Assembly (NCBI RefSeq): GCF_002224365.1
Contig: NZ_CP022437.1
Coordinates: 248,001-312,000, forward strand
Direction: 5' to 3'
DNA from: Virgibacillus necropolis
Lineage (GTDB): Bacteria > Bacillota > Bacilli > Bacillales > Amphibacillaceae
DNA: 64,000 nucleotides
Numbering within the stretch: position 1 is the first letter of the stretch; each line of letters opens with the position of its first letter. The notes under the pieces were generated by a model. The model was not told where the DNA came from, ran no database searches, and worked only from the letters and a program-made list of their open reading frames with translations. A program made the position numbers and the translations under genes. This document shows positions 39,623 through 53,120 of the stretch, in pieces.

Positions 39623-40202
39623 GTGTTTTTCTAGACTCTTCCACCATCTTAACAAAATATTCTACAAAACGATTGTCATCGGTTAGCTCTGGATGAAAAG
39701 CAGTACATAGGTAATGACCTTGTTTGGCTGCAACAATTCGGTCCTGATAGGTTGCCAAAACTTCAACTTCCGCTCCAGCTTTTACTATATATGGTGCCCG
39801 AATAAATACAGCATTAAAATCATCAGCCACATTTTCAATCGCAAGTTTTTGTTCAAAGCTTGCAACCTGGCGTCCGAAGGCATTACGTGCAACCTTCATA
39901 TTCATCAAACCTAAATGACCAGTCTCCTGACCTTCTATTTCTGTCGCCATTAGAATCAGTCCAGCACATGTGCCGAATATTGGCTTACCTTTTCCACCAA
40001 ATTCTCTAAGTGCTGTAAAAAAACCATAGCTATTAATTAAACGACGCATCGTTGTACTTTCTCCACCAGGAAAAATAAGTCCATCGATATCTTCTAGTTG
40101 TTCTGTACGTTTTATTTCAACTGCTTTTGCACCTGATTCTTCAACTGAACGAATATGTTCGCGAACTGCACCTTGAAGTGCAAGTACACCAATTGTTGTC
40201 AT
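39612..40202 (-). CDS. pdxT: Pyridoxal 5'-phosphate synthase glutaminase subunit PdxT
   Basis: A 196-residue class I glutaminase. It hydrolyses glutamine and channels ammonia to PdxS. The nucleophile Cys is in [13 protein letters not shown], the catalytic His-x-Glu is in [11 protein letters not shown], and [15 protein letters not shown] provides the oxyanion loop. The length matches the family. It starts 15 nt after pdxS and is cotranscribed with it. The C-terminal codons overlap the serS promoter. Confidence 0.97.
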   Translation of the reverse strand: MTTIGVLALQGAVREHIRSVEESGAKAVEIKRTEQLEDIDGLIFPGGESTTMRRLINSYGFFTALREFGGKGKPIFGTCAGLILMATEIEGQETGHLGLMNMKVARNAFGRQVASFEQKLAIENVADDFNAVFIRAPYIVKAGAEVEVLATYQDRIVAAKQGHYLCTAFHPELTDDNRFVEYFVKMVEESRKTLAS

Positions 40203-40217
40203 GCCTTTTCCTTCTTT

Positions 40218-41102
40218 CTATTCGCTACGGTCTTGCATACGATCGTGTGCTTCTAGTGTACTCATTTCAATACCTTTCATAGCAGTACCAAGACCCTTAG
40301 AAAGTTCAGCAATTAGCTTATAATCCGTATAATGAGTTGTTGCTTCTACAATTGCTTTTGCAAATTTTGCAGGGTTATCTGATTTAAAGATACCTGATCC
40401 AACAAATACACCATCTGCACCTAAATGCATCATTAATGCAGCATCAGCAGGAGTAGCAACTCCACCTGCAGCAAAGTTAACTACTGGAAGACGACCTTCT
40501 TCGCGAATTTGTAGTAATATCTCATATGGAGCACCAATATTTTTAGCAAATGTCATGATTTCATCCTTTGACATTGCTGATAATTGACGAATTTCTGATT
40601 GAATTTGGCGCATATGACGAACCGCTTCGACAATGTTTCCTGTTCCTGGCTCACCTTTTGTACGAAGCATAGAAGCACCTTCACCAATTCGACGTGCAGC
40701 TTCGCCTAGATTACGACACCCACAGACAAATGGAACTGTATAATCTGATTTATTTAAATGGAAAACGTCATCTGCTGGTGTTAACACTTCACTCTCGTCA
40801 ATATAATCGACACCCATTGCTTCTAAAACTCGTGCTTCGACAATATGACCAATACGTCCTTTTGCCATTACAGGAATTGAAACAGCGTTCATTACCTGTT
40901 CCGTGATTCCAGGCTCAGCCATACGAGCTACTCCTCCTGCAGCACGGATATCTGATGGAACACGTTCTAAAGCCATTACAGCAACTGCTCCTGATTCTTC
41001 AGCAATTTTAGCTTGTTCAGCGTTCACAACATCCATGATCACGCCGCCTTTTTGCATTTCTGCCATTCCACGTTTAACACGTTCTGTTCCTGTATTTGTC
41101 AT
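40218..41102 (-). CDS. pdxS: Pyridoxal 5'-phosphate synthase lyase subunit PdxS
   Basis: A 294-residue TIM-barrel PdxS/SNZ protein. It builds PLP from ribose 5-phosphate, glyceraldehyde 3-phosphate and ammonia supplied by PdxT, in a 12+12 complex. Catalytic lysines lie in [11 protein letters not shown] and [12 protein letters not shown] segments; the N-terminal [17 protein letters not shown] is family-typical. Several PLP enzymes in this window, such as YaaO, depend on the product. The pair follows dacA as in B. subtilis. Confidence 0.98.
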   Translation of the reverse strand: MTNTGTERVKRGMAEMQKGGVIMDVVNAEQAKIAEESGAVAVMALERVPSDIRAAGGVARMAEPGITEQVMNAVSIPVMAKGRIGHIVEARVLEAMGVDYIDESEVLTPADDVFHLNKSDYTVPFVCGCRNLGEAARRIGEGASMLRTKGEPGTGNIVEAVRHMRQIQSEIRQLSAMSKDEIMTFAKNIGAPYEILLQIREEGRLPVVNFAAGGVATPADAALMMHLGADGVFVGSGIFKSDNPAKFAKAIVEATTHYTDYKLIAELSKGLGTAMKGIEMSTLEAHDRMQDRSE

Positions 41103-41164
41103 TCGTAATTCCTCCTGTATGTCTTAATCTTTTTCTGAATCTTTAGCCTAGATTATTATACTAC

Positions 41165-42502
41165 TTAAAACCAACCTTTAACAGTCTCAACGGCTGTAGA
41201 AAATAGGTCACTGAAAAATCCGCCTATTGAGCCCATGATTAGCATGAACCAATTGTCTTTTTCTACAGATTCCTGTGCTACTATATCCACAGTCTTATTC
41301 GTTTCAACGTTAAAAATATAGCCGTAATCATTTTCACCTTCATAAATTAACTCTGCACTACCAACCTTTTCACCTTTTTCGATAGGTGCAGATAATTCAC
41401 CAGCTTTATTTAGCTTATCTTTATCTAATGTATATTTCATGGTGTATTTCTCTTCTTGTCCCTGTTGCACGGGAAGTTTAATTGCCTTATCTGTTGCAAC
41501 TTCAACTGTACCTTTTTGTCCTTTAGATACTGGTAATGAAGATTGTCCATCTAATTGATATCCCTTAGCAAATAATTCTTTTGTTTCAAAGTTATCAAAT
41601 CCAAAGTCTAATAGTTTAGCGGTTTCCTCAAAACGCTTAGCTTTACTGTCTGTTTTCATCACAACTGAAATAAGCCGTTGTCCGTCGCGCTCAGCTGTTC
41701 CTGTAAAACAATATCCGGCTATGTCTGTATTACCAGTTTTAAGACCATCTACGCCTTTATAGGTGAATTCCTTTAAGAAAGTCGCATCATGCGGCAGCAT
41801 CCAGTTCAAATTTTCAACTGTATACCCTTCAAACTCTAACTTAGTTTGACTGGATACCTCCAAAACTTGTGGATGATCATTAATAAGATTATATGCTAAT
41901 AATGCTGCAGACCTAGCAGATAATAAATTATTCGCATCGGGGTCTGTCCCCTCTGGAACGTTTTCAGCTAAAAAGGAATTAGGTAACCCAGTAGAGTTCA
42001 CAAATTTATAATCAGGAAGTCCCATTTCTTCTGCGGTTTTATTCATCAATTTCACGAATTCACCCTCAGAACCTGAGATGAGTTCTGCAAGTGCAATTGT
42101 CGTACCATTATCAGAGATAATAGCCATTGAATCGTATAATTCTTTTACCGTATATTCTTTATCTTGACGTAAGCCAATTCCAGAGAGGTTTGGATTAGCG
42201 GATATACTATATGCATAGTCACTAATTGTGGTTGTTGTATCCCAGCTGATTTCACCACTTTCAATTGCTTCCCATACAAGGTATTCGGTCATCATTTTAG
42301 TCATACTAGCTGGTGGAAGTGCCATATCAGCGTTTTTGGCAAATAAAACTTTACCTGTTTCTGCATCAACTAAAATTGCTGATTCCGCTTCAAGATCGAC
42401 TGTCTCCGCTGCCTTTGTTGTCATAGGTTGTACAAATACCGTTGTCATCATTACAAGTACTACAAGAAATAATGACAAATTTCTCTTTACATTGTGTTTC
42501 AC
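41165..42502 (-). CDS. dacA: D-alanyl-D-alanine carboxypeptidase (PBP5, DacA)
   Basis: A 445-residue S11 peptidase that removes the terminal D-Ala of peptidoglycan stem peptides. A signal peptide (about 1-31, ending TKAAE) leads. The active-site SxxK is in PPASMTKMMTEY, the second motif is SDN in AIISDNGTTIAL, and KTG is in KGVDGLKTGNTD. The C-terminal domain ends in an amphipathic helix (about 425-445) that anchors it to the membrane. It lies between guaB and pdxS in the conserved order. Confidence 0.97.
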   Translation of the reverse strand: MKHNVKRNLSLFLVVLVMMTTVFVQPMTTKAAETVDLEAESAILVDAETGKVLFAKNADMALPPASMTKMMTEYLVWEAIESGEISWDTTTTISDYAYSISANPNLSGIGLRQDKEYTVKELYDSMAIISDNGTTIALAELISGSEGEFVKLMNKTAEEMGLPDYKFVNSTGLPNSFLAENVPEGTDPDANNLLSARSAALLAYNLINDHPQVLEVSSQTKLEFEGYTVENLNWMLPHDATFLKEFTYKGVDGLKTGNTDIAGYCFTGTAERDGQRLISVVMKTDSKAKRFEETAKLLDFGFDNFETKELFAKGYQLDGQSSLPVSKGQKGTVEVATDKAIKLPVQQGQEEKYTMKYTLDKDKLNKAGELSAPIEKGEKVGSAELIYEGENDYGYIFNVETNKTVDIVAQESVEKDNWFMLIMGSIGGFFSDLFSTAVETVKGWF

Positions 42503-42612
42503 TTTCTCTCTACCTCCACCTTAGTAAAATCGGGACTTAACGCCAACATTATATTGGAAAATCCTCTACCTGCAAAATTGTTTGTATCTTTGATATTTTA
42601 CCACAAAAAGGT

Positions 42613-42648
42613 GCAAAAAAATAGACGGGGAATATTCCCTATCTATTT
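42613..42648 (-). terminator. Terminator after guaB
   Basis: On the minus strand AAATAGATAGGGAAT and ATTCCCCGTCTATTT form a stem (one mismatch) followed by TTTTG. Confidence 0.85.
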
Positions 42649-42701
42649 CTTTTCACTAGGTTAATTTACCCATATTACGACATTTTCATGGAATTTGTAA
42701 C

Positions 42702-44219
<1,518 letters not shown>

Positions 44220-44387
44220 CTATAAGGTTACACTAATTGTTACTTAGAATACGGTATCGAAAACTCTTTTTCAACAGGTTTTTATGAAAGTTTAAAAAGA
44301 AAATGCATTCTAAATATTGTAACTACTTCTTGATAGGATTAACCTATCTACGTGGATAAACATTGATTGTCAGAATGTGTTCTTTTA

Positions 44388-45602
44388 TTACCATTTATTA
44401 TTTTTATATTTACGATAATAATTTATCTGACGGACAAATAAATACAATTTACGCTTCAAATGATGATCGTTTTTATAAAATAATGGATTACCCCATTTTT
44501 TTTGTTTAATTAAACGGTTAACATCTTGTAAAACATCCTGATTTTCGACAAAATTACGTAACACAATTTTAGGAACAACGGTAAACAAATAATCTTTATT
44601 CAAAAAGGTTAGTTCTTTTTCCTTGTTATAGATTCCATCGTCTACAAGATATTCTGCCATATTATGTCCAAGTGCTGTGACATAATAACTGGATCTTCCC
44701 TGCCTGATATTCACTTCAAACACTTTGAACTTGCCATCACGCGTATCATATTTTATATCGAAGTTTGCAAACCCAACATACCCTACTGATTCCAAGAAAT
44801 GTTGTAACTTCTCCATCATTTCCTTGTTATAACGTGTAATCAATGCTGTGTAATTACCGATAGCCGTAGCTGTATGTTCTTGTAATACAACTTGCGCAAA
44901 TGTGACAAGCTGTGTCTTACCAGAAGAATTGACATATAATACAGAATCCCACATATATGTATCATCTCCGGGGATATAGTCTTGAATAATAAGTTCTTCT
45001 TGATAACCACTTGCAGTAATCTTGTTTACAACTTCCTGGAATGCCTCATCCGATTCGACTTTATATACCTTTTGTTGACCTTCAAACTTGTTATTATAAT
45101 ACGCAATACCATTGCTGGGTTTTATAATAACTGGATAGGTAAGCTGTTCATTGAATGATAGTGATCCACTGCAATCATAAAAATAAGTTTCTGGTGTTTC
45201 AATTCCGTATTCTTTGCAAAATTTATAGAAATTCGACTTTGTTTGCAGTTTGTTCATTAAGGATTCGTTGATATAATTGAATACATAATCCTCTTTTAGA
45301 ACTGCAGCGTTTTCTATAATCAAACGTACATATGCATCATTTGTGCCTACTAAAAGAAGTTTTTTATTCGAAGGTTTTAGATTAGTTGCTACTTGTTTTA
45401 GTATTGAAACAAACTTTTCAGGATTCGACAATGTTGGATATATTTCAATTCTTTCAATTACCGAACTCAAATTTGTGAATGCCATTTGTTGTTTGCCTAT
45501 TAAAATTGGCTTAATGCCATATGCTTCATGAAAAGAAATAGCCATATTATAAGCATTTATATCTGTCCCTATGATAACTGGGATAAACGGTAGATTTTTC
45601 AT
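44388..45602 (-). CDS. ATP-grasp carboxylate-amine ligase (D-aspartate-ligase-like)
   Basis: A 404-residue ATP-grasp protein. The N-terminal pre-ATP-grasp part starts LPFIPVIIGTDINAYNMAIS, resembling bacterial D-aspartate ligases, which begin with a PILLGxDxNVYGMARSFHE-type motif. ATP-binding segments are YPVIIKPSNGIAYYN and LIIQDYIPGDDTYMWDS; the metal ligands are in FANFDIKYD and FEVNIRQGRSSYYV. It should join a carboxylate to an amine; the substrate, possibly in the cell wall, is unknown. GGAGGAT precedes the ATG. It is absent from this site in B. subtilis and stands alone between guaB and yaaC. Confidence 0.8.
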   Translation of the reverse strand: MKNLPFIPVIIGTDINAYNMAISFHEAYGIKPILIGKQQMAFTNLSSVIERIEIYPTLSNPEKFVSILKQVATNLKPSNKKLLLVGTNDAYVRLIIENAAVLKEDYVFNYINESLMNKLQTKSNFYKFCKEYGIETPETYFYDCSGSLSFNEQLTYPVIIKPSNGIAYYNNKFEGQQKVYKVESDEAFQEVVNKITASGYQEELIIQDYIPGDDTYMWDSVLYVNSSGKTQLVTFAQVVLQEHTATAIGNYTALITRYNKEMMEKLQHFLESVGYVGFANFDIKYDTRDGKFKVFEVNIRQGRSSYYVTALGHNMAEYLVDDGIYNKEKELTFLNKDYLFTVVPKIVLRNFVENQDVLQDVNRLIKQKKWGNPLFYKNDHHLKRKLYLFVRQINYYRKYKNNKW

Positions 45603-45812
45603 TATATCCTCCTATAATCAACCAATAAATTCTAATAACTATACCACTTAGAACGTGATTGTAAGCATTTTACAATTTACTTTACTATATTATATACCTG
45701 TTGTAAATCAAAGCACTACTCTGAATAGAGGTACAATAAAGCATTAAATATGCGTACTTTTATTAATTTGGGAAACACTATCAAATAAATCTTTTTTGGG
45801 AGGGGGAAACGT

Positions 45813-46763
45813 ATGATAAAACAGGATATTTCAACCTTTTATACCTCATTACAAAACCTCCAATCTAGTCAAATTTACTTGAGGAATTGTTATGCAAATC
45901 TTGTCGAAATAGACGCCGACGCCAAAAGTTACGAAAATAGTGGGACATTTATGTATTACCTTGAGCAGGGTCAGCTGTTTTTTAGAGAGGGAGAAAAGGG
46001 AGATGTTCGTCTTAAACCGCTATTATACTTTTATGGAATGTGTCATACCTTAAAAACATGCTTACTAACAAATCGACCGAACTACCCAGAATCAACCTCT
46101 ATTTTAGCACACGGAGTATCAGCTAGAAAAAGAAAGAAAAAAGACTACACCTTTACTCATGATGAGGTGAAAATCCAACAAAATGGACTATTCAGCTATG
46201 CGTGTAGCCATCTATTTTCGTTGAAAACTCCTCCCTTTACAAAGGTTAAAATGGATTTCTTGCTATATTTAATTCCTGAAATGAACGACTTTTTTGCACT
46301 TAACAACAAGGAAAAAAGTATCTCTATTGGAAGGATTGACTCTACTATTTTACGCTTTCCTGCGTCCATTCTTGATAACTACCATGTGACGGAACGAGCA
46401 TTTATTCAGCGAATTAGTCCGTATCTTCCAACCATCAAAAAATCAGAAATAGTTAGTCAACAGATTGTCGTGCTACTGGAAAAGCCTATTCAACAATTGA
46501 GAGGACCATTCAAGTGCCATTTGAATAAACAAGAGATTTACTTCCCAACCGATCGCACTTATTTTGTTTCCATACCAGAAATACTGGTTCACTATTTATT
46601 GTTATATAATTTGAGTATGATCAGTCGCTATGAAACGGAGTATTGGGGCGAGCTTTTTGCTACAAAGTACGATCTGGATTATTCTATTATTGTCCATTAT
46701 TTAACCGTTGTGGTAGATAAGATAGAAGCTTTATTGGGGGAATGGTTACAAAGAAAAGGTTAG
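45813..46763 (+). CDS. yaaC: YaaC family protein
   Basis: A 316-residue protein of the YaaC family, essentially the same length as in B. subtilis. Segments such as LYFYGMCHTLKTCLLTNRPNYP and HGVSARKRKKKDYTF are family-typical. It has no signal peptide or evident membrane segment, and I see no catalytic motif. The function is unknown. It is on the plus strand, opposite to its neighbours, as in B. subtilis. GGGAGGGGG precedes the ATG. Confidence 0.9.
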   Translation: MIKQDISTFYTSLQNLQSSQIYLRNCYANLVEIDADAKSYENSGTFMYYLEQGQLFFREGEKGDVRLKPLLYFYGMCHTLKTCLLTNRPNYPESTSILAHGVSARKRKKKDYTFTHDEVKIQQNGLFSYACSHLFSLKTPPFTKVKMDFLLYLIPEMNDFFALNNKEKSISIGRIDSTILRFPASILDNYHVTERAFIQRISPYLPTIKKSEIVSQQIVVLLEKPIQQLRGPFKCHLNKQEIYFPTDRTYFVSIPEILVHYLLLYNLSMISRYETEYWGELFATKYDLDYSIIVHYLTVVVDKIEALLGEWLQRKG

Positions 46764-46797
46764 CGGTTGTTCTAGACAATACACTACAGTTATGCAA

Positions 46798-46838
46798 GTA
46801 GAAAGACTTTCTTATCATTAAGAAGGTCTTTCTACTAC
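46798..46838. terminator. Terminator after yaaC
   Basis: AGTAGAAAGACTTTCTTA pairs with TAAGAAGGTCTTTCTACT. On the minus strand the arm also encodes the out-of-frame end of the HD-GYP-like gene. Confidence 0.7.
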
Positions 46839-46978
46839 TATTTCGTCAATAAAAATTGCTGGATTGTTTTTAAGTGATAAGATCTCGTTTGATTGATCAA
46901 ACTGTACTATTGGGCGGGTAGGGTACTTTTCATCAACGAAGACAATCTCACCAGTCCTACCGATGGATAACTTTACCT
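46818..46978 (-). pseudogene. Out-of-frame C-terminal end of the HD-GYP-like gene
   Basis: In the frame shifted by one base, the sequence continues as VKLSIGRTGEIVFVDEKYPT and RPIVQFDQSNEILSLK, then NNPAIFIDEIVVERPS and a stop at 46818. This is the conserved C-terminal extension of Bacillus HD-GYP proteins. One extra A in the run of five at 46978-46982 would restore a continuous gene. Confidence 0.75.
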
Positions 46979-47917
46979 TTTTCCAATTGAAAAATTGGTT
47001 AGGCTTTTACTAAATGTATCAACAACTTGATGAGAAAAGTGCGTATATTTATCACGAATAAGCTCTTCCATTACTTTAAATGGTGACTGTTTTGACTGGT
47101 ATAACCGTTCGCATGTCATGGCATGGTATATATCACTAACAGCAAGAATTCTCGAATAGGCGTGAATTTTATCTTTTTTTACACCTAGTGGATAACCGCT
47201 TCCATCCATTCGTTCATGATGCTGTAAAATTGCTAGCTTAACGATTTGTGTGATTGTTGGAATCTGCTCAATCATTCGATACGAATATGTAGGGTGCTTT
47301 TTCATTTCATCGATCTCTATTGCTGATAATCCCTCTGTCTTATTTAAAATAGTTGGTGAAATTTTTGCCATTCCACAGTCACTTAAAAAACCAGCTAACC
47401 CTATTTGAATAGACTCACCGCTAGGATAACCCATCTTTTTACTCAAATACATTGCCAACAAACCAACCCCAACACAATGATGATACATATAATCCTTTTT
47501 GGTGTTGTATTGGTGCAATGTGAAAATATCTACATTATCCTGATCAATTCGTTTGAATAATGGAATAACAAGTTTTCGTACGGTTGGCATGTCTACCTTA
47601 ATGTTATTTTGCCAGGCGGTAAAAAGCTTTTTATAGTTTTGAACAACATAATGGTAGTGCTCATCAAAAGCAAGGTTACTACTATCATTCGTTTGTTTTA
47701 CCTGCTTCTTTTCCTGTTGGATAGCTTTCGGTTGAAATGTTGTTCCATCTGAAAGCTTAGACCCCACATCTACAAAAGCAATTAGAAACTTTTCCACGAT
47801 CGTAATATGTTCCTCGGTAAGGACGGTATTTCTTGAAATAATAGCCCGATTAGATTTACCCTTTACATCGTTTAACAACATACAGCCTGGAACTAACTGT
47901 GATGGTTCAACACGCAT
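46973..47917 (-). CDS. HD-GYP-like protein, degenerate HD dyad and frameshifted C-terminus
   Basis: A 314-residue HD-GYP-type protein. Intact proteins of this class degrade cyclic di-GMP. H146-H147 and HHERMDGSGYP (233-243) are conserved, but the central HD dyad is replaced by S179-D180 in LAGFLSDCGMAK, so catalysis is doubtful. The frame ends at ...FSIGKR by a probable one-base deletion; the missing C-terminus follows in another frame. I chose ATG at 47917 (MRVEPSQLVPGCML), with AAGGAGAGG upstream. The frame stays open for 50 more codons only because of a family A repeat. It is not at this site in B. subtilis. Confidence 0.8.
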   Translation of the reverse strand: MRVEPSQLVPGCMLLNDVKGKSNRAIISRNTVLTEEHITIVEKFLIAFVDVGSKLSDGTTFQPKAIQQEKKQVKQTNDSSNLAFDEHYHYVVQNYKKLFTAWQNNIKVDMPTVRKLVIPLFKRIDQDNVDIFTLHQYNTKKDYMYHHCVGVGLLAMYLSKKMGYPSGESIQIGLAGFLSDCGMAKISPTILNKTEGLSAIEIDEMKKHPTYSYRMIEQIPTITQIVKLAILQHHERMDGSGYPLGVKKDKIHAYSRILAVSDIYHAMTCERLYQSKQSPFKVMEELIRDKYTHFSHQVVDTFSKSLTNFSIGKR

Positions 47918-47933
47918 GCCATCCTCTCCTTTT

Positions 47934-48088
47934 AAGAAAAGCGCAAGCGCCTTGAAAGACACGACAAGCATAAGCAGAGCGGTGCAGTGTGGGTGCTTTG
48001 CTCGCACGGAGGCGAACTGCTTATGTCTCGAGTGTCTAGGCGCTGGAGCTAGACAGATAATCGCCAAAATTTTATACTTTCTTTGCTT
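47934..48088 (+). repeat. Family A structured repeat, copy 3
   Basis: Nearly identical to copy 1 over its full length, including the 3' tail ATAATCGCCAAAATTTTATACTTTC. It lies between gyrA and the HD-GYP-like gene, in the same orientation relative to the downstream minus-strand gene as copy 1. Confidence 0.85.
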
Positions 48089-48090
48089 TT

Positions 48091-48146
48091 AAAAAAAAGA
48101 CGACTCAAAGAGAATATTATTTTTCATTTCTCTGCTAAGTCGCCTT
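48091..48146 (-). terminator. Terminator after gyrA
   Basis: On the minus strand GGCGACTTAGCAGAGAA pairs with TTCTCTTTGAGTCGTC and is followed by TTTTTTTT. Confidence 0.85.
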
Positions 48147-48175
48147 TTGAGTGCTTCTTTATCCTGTTGTTTTAG

Positions 48176-50716
48176 TTATTCATCTTGTTTATCATTGTCA
48201 TCTTCTATTGTTGCCTGGTCGTCTATTTCGTCTGTTACCTCAGATGAATCAGCGTCAACTTCTTCTTCGCTAATTTCTTCTTCATCTTCAGGCTCAACCT
48301 TAGCAACTGTTGCAACCTCTTCATTTTCTTGCAAACGAATTAAGCCTACGCCACGTGTATTACGTCCTGATTGGGAAATACCAGCAACAGGAATTCGAAT
48401 TAGCACGCCCGCTACCGTTATGAGCATAATATCTTCTTCGCCTGTAACAGCCTTCACTGTAACGACTTGTCCAGTATCCTCGTTCAATTTACATGTAAAG
48501 ATACCTTTACCACCACGTTTGGTAATTCGATATTGATCTTCAGGTGTGCGTTTTCCGACCCCTTTATTTGTAACATGCAAAATCTGTAGTCCCTCGTCCA
48601 AGATTTCCATAGAAACAACCTTGTCATCCCCACGTAAGGATATACCACGTACGCCTGCTGCAGTACGGCCCATGGAACGAATTTGATCTTCAGGGAAACG
48701 AATTAAATAACCATTCTGTGTTGCAATCATAATGTCCTTCGTTCCATCCGTTAAACGAACAGAGATAAGCTCATCATCTTCCCGTAGGTTAACTGCGATT
48801 AATCCACCTTTTCTGATGTGTGCAAATTGCGATAAGGTTGTTCGCTTAGAAACACCATTCCTTGTCGTGAAGAATAGGAACCAGTCCTCTGCAAACTCAT
48901 TAACTGTGATAACAGCATTAATCGATTCATCTTTTTCAATTTGTAATAGATTAATGACTGGAATCCCTTTAGCAGTTCGACTAAACTCAGGAATCTCATA
49001 TCCTTTTGCACGGTACACTTTACCCTTATTTGTAAAGAATAATACGGTATCGTGTGTTGAAGTAGACACTAAATGTTCGACAAAATCATCATCGTTGGTA
49101 CCCATACCTTGAATACCGCGACCATTTCGTTTTTGAGTACGATACGTAGATGCTGGTAATCGCTTAATATACCCTTGGTGGGTAAGCGTGATTACGATAT
49201 TTTCTTCAGGGATTAAATCTTCATCTTCAAAGAAGTCCATGCCACCAACCATAATTTCGGTTCGACGTGGGTCACTAAAGCGTTCTTTAATCTCTGTTAA
49301 TTCTTCACGGATAATTTCTAATACCTTTTCTTCATTCGCTAGAATTGCTTTTAACTCATCAATTAATTGAATAAGCTCATTGTACTCATTTTCAATTTTT
49401 TCTCTTTCTAAACCTGTTAAGCGTTGCAAACGCATGTCTAAAATAGCTTGTGCCTGCTTTTCAGAAAGTCCAAAACGCTCCATTAATGCATCACGCGCAA
49501 TATCACCAGTTTTAGAGCTACGGATTAACGCAATCACTTCATCTAAATGATCTAATGCAATTCGTAAACCTTCAAGGATATGTGCACGGGCTTCTGCTTT
49601 TCTCAATTCAAAGGCAGTTCGACGCTTAATAATTACCTTCTGGTGGTCCAAATAATGTACCAGACATTGTTTAATATTTAAAACTTTTGGATGTCCGTCA
49701 ACTAAAGCCAACATATTGATTCCAAAAGTAGTTTGCAAGGAGGTGTATTTGTATAAATTGTTTAATACAACATTCGCGTTCACATCACGGCGTAATTCCA
49801 TAACAACACGAAGTCCATTACGATCCGATTCATCACGCAGATCTGTAATACCTTCGATTCGTTTATCACGAACATGATCTGCAATTTTTTCAATTAGTTT
49901 TGCCTTGTTCACTTGATATGGAAGCTCATTAACAATAATTGTTGATTTACCGTTTTTTTGTTCTTCGATACGTACCTTTGCTCGAATCGTAATAGAGCCT
50001 TTTCCTGTTTCAAATGCTTTTCTAATCCCACTACGACCAAGGATTTGACCAGCAGTTGGGAAATCTGGTCCATATATATGGTTTTCCATTAATTCATCAA
50101 TGGAAACTTCAGGATTTCTACTGATAGCTAATACGGCATCAATTGTTTCCCCTAAGTTATGTGGCGGAATATTGGTTGCCATACCAACAGCTATTCCTGA
50201 TGTACCATTCACGATTAAGTTAGGGAAGCGTGATGGAAACACGACTGGTTCGCGCTCTGAACCATCATAGTTATCTCTATAATCAATCGTATCTTTATTT
50301 ATATCTCGCAATAGTTCCATTGAAATTTTTGACATACGCGCTTCTGTATAACGCATAGCTGCAGCAGAATCACCATCGACTGAACCAAAGTTACCATGAC
50401 CATCAACAAGCATATAACGATAGCTAAAGTCTTGCGCCATACGTACCATCGTTTCATAAACAGCAGAATCACCATGTGGGTGATACTTACCGATTACTTC
50501 ACCAACAATACGTGCTGACTTTTTATGTGCCTTATCCGAATGCATACCCAAATCATTCATTGCGTATAAAATTCTACGATGAACTGGTTTTAGTCCATCA
50601 CGAACATCTGGCAATGCCCGTGAGACAATTACACTCATTGCATAATCAAGAAATGATGTACGCATTTCTTGACTAATATTTATTTCTTGAACATTTGAAC
50701 GTTCCTGATCCGCCAT
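48176..50716 (-). CDS. gyrA: DNA gyrase subunit A
   Basis: An 846-residue gyrase A. The breakage-reunion domain has the catalytic Tyr in [14 protein letters not shown] (near residue 122), with the quinolone-region segment [20 protein letters not shown]. The C-terminal beta-pinwheel wraps DNA and carries a GyrA-box-like KRGGKGIF. The tail after about 805 is extremely acidic (Glu/Asp-rich), making the protein longer than the 821 of B. subtilis. It follows gyrB in the standard order; no rRNA operon follows it. Confidence 0.98.
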   Translation of the reverse strand: MADQERSNVQEINISQEMRTSFLDYAMSVIVSRALPDVRDGLKPVHRRILYAMNDLGMHSDKAHKKSARIVGEVIGKYHPHGDSAVYETMVRMAQDFSYRYMLVDGHGNFGSVDGDSAAAMRYTEARMSKISMELLRDINKDTIDYRDNYDGSEREPVVFPSRFPNLIVNGTSGIAVGMATNIPPHNLGETIDAVLAISRNPEVSIDELMENHIYGPDFPTAGQILGRSGIRKAFETGKGSITIRAKVRIEEQKNGKSTIIVNELPYQVNKAKLIEKIADHVRDKRIEGITDLRDESDRNGLRVVMELRRDVNANVVLNNLYKYTSLQTTFGINMLALVDGHPKVLNIKQCLVHYLDHQKVIIKRRTAFELRKAEARAHILEGLRIALDHLDEVIALIRSSKTGDIARDALMERFGLSEKQAQAILDMRLQRLTGLEREKIENEYNELIQLIDELKAILANEEKVLEIIREELTEIKERFSDPRRTEIMVGGMDFFEDEDLIPEENIVITLTHQGYIKRLPASTYRTQKRNGRGIQGMGTNDDDFVEHLVSTSTHDTVLFFTNKGKVYRAKGYEIPEFSRTAKGIPVINLLQIEKDESINAVITVNEFAEDWFLFFTTRNGVSKRTTLSQFAHIRKGGLIAVNLREDDELISVRLTDGTKDIMIATQNGYLIRFPEDQIRSMGRTAAGVRGISLRGDDKVVSMEILDEGLQILHVTNKGVGKRTPEDQYRITKRGGKGIFTCKLNEDTGQVVTVKAVTGEEDIMLITVAGVLIRIPVAGISQSGRNTRGVGLIRLQENEEVATVAKVEPEDEEEISEEEVDADSSEVTDEIDDQATIEDDNDKQDE

Positions 50717-50769
50717 TTTGTTGTTACCTCCTCGTCACTAAAAACCTGTGACAACACTGAAAATCACTA

Positions 50770-50835
50770 TTTTAAAACCAAACGCCAAAAACCAGGCGTT
50801 TTGCGTCCGCTTCTAAACAGTCGCCTCCGCTTTTC
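50770..50835 (-). repeat. Partial family B repeat
   Basis: On the minus strand it reads AAGAAAAGCGGAGGCGACTG then TTTAGAAGCGGACGCAAAACG and an inner hairpin (AACGCC...GGCGTTT). The 3' half is missing. It lies in the gyrB-gyrA spacer, next to the gyrB stop. Confidence 0.65.
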
Positions 50836-50836
50836 T

Positions 50837-52777
<1,941 letters not shown>

Positions 52778-52825
52778 TTAATAAAAGAGGTTGTCCTCTT
52801 TAAAAACCTTGCTTATTTTGCTTTT

Positions 52826-53104
52826 CTATTCCAACTCATCTGAGTAATTATCGAGTTTATTTAAGGTGGAAATCATACTTGCTCTTTTTTTAAGGGTCGC
52901 AACGGATAGCGAGCTAAAATATATTAAATCTTTGGTTATCACAACTGACTTTGTTTCTTCAGGTGTTTCGACAACAGATTCATTCTTGGATGCACGCTGA
53001 ATCATCTCTTCCATAATGGTTGATGAGGAAATAATATTTCGATCAATAATAGAAATTACATCTTTTGATTGAATAACATTATCATTTCCGATATGAATAA
53101 ACAT
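52826..53104 (-). CDS. remB: Extracellular matrix regulator RemB (YaaB)
   Basis: A 92-residue DUF370-family protein, starting MFIHIGNDNVIQSKDVISI. In B. subtilis RemA and RemB promote biofilm-matrix genes; DNA binding is established for RemA. The sequence has SVVITKDLIYFSSLSVATLKKRA. It lies 16 nt after recF, in the recF-remB-gyrB-gyrA transcript, as in B. subtilis. Confidence 0.92.
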   Translation of the reverse strand: MFIHIGNDNVIQSKDVISIIDRNIISSSTIMEEMIQRASKNESVVETPEETKSVVITKDLIYFSSLSVATLKKRASMISTLNKLDNYSDELE

Positions 53105-53120
53105 ATAAACTAAATCACCT

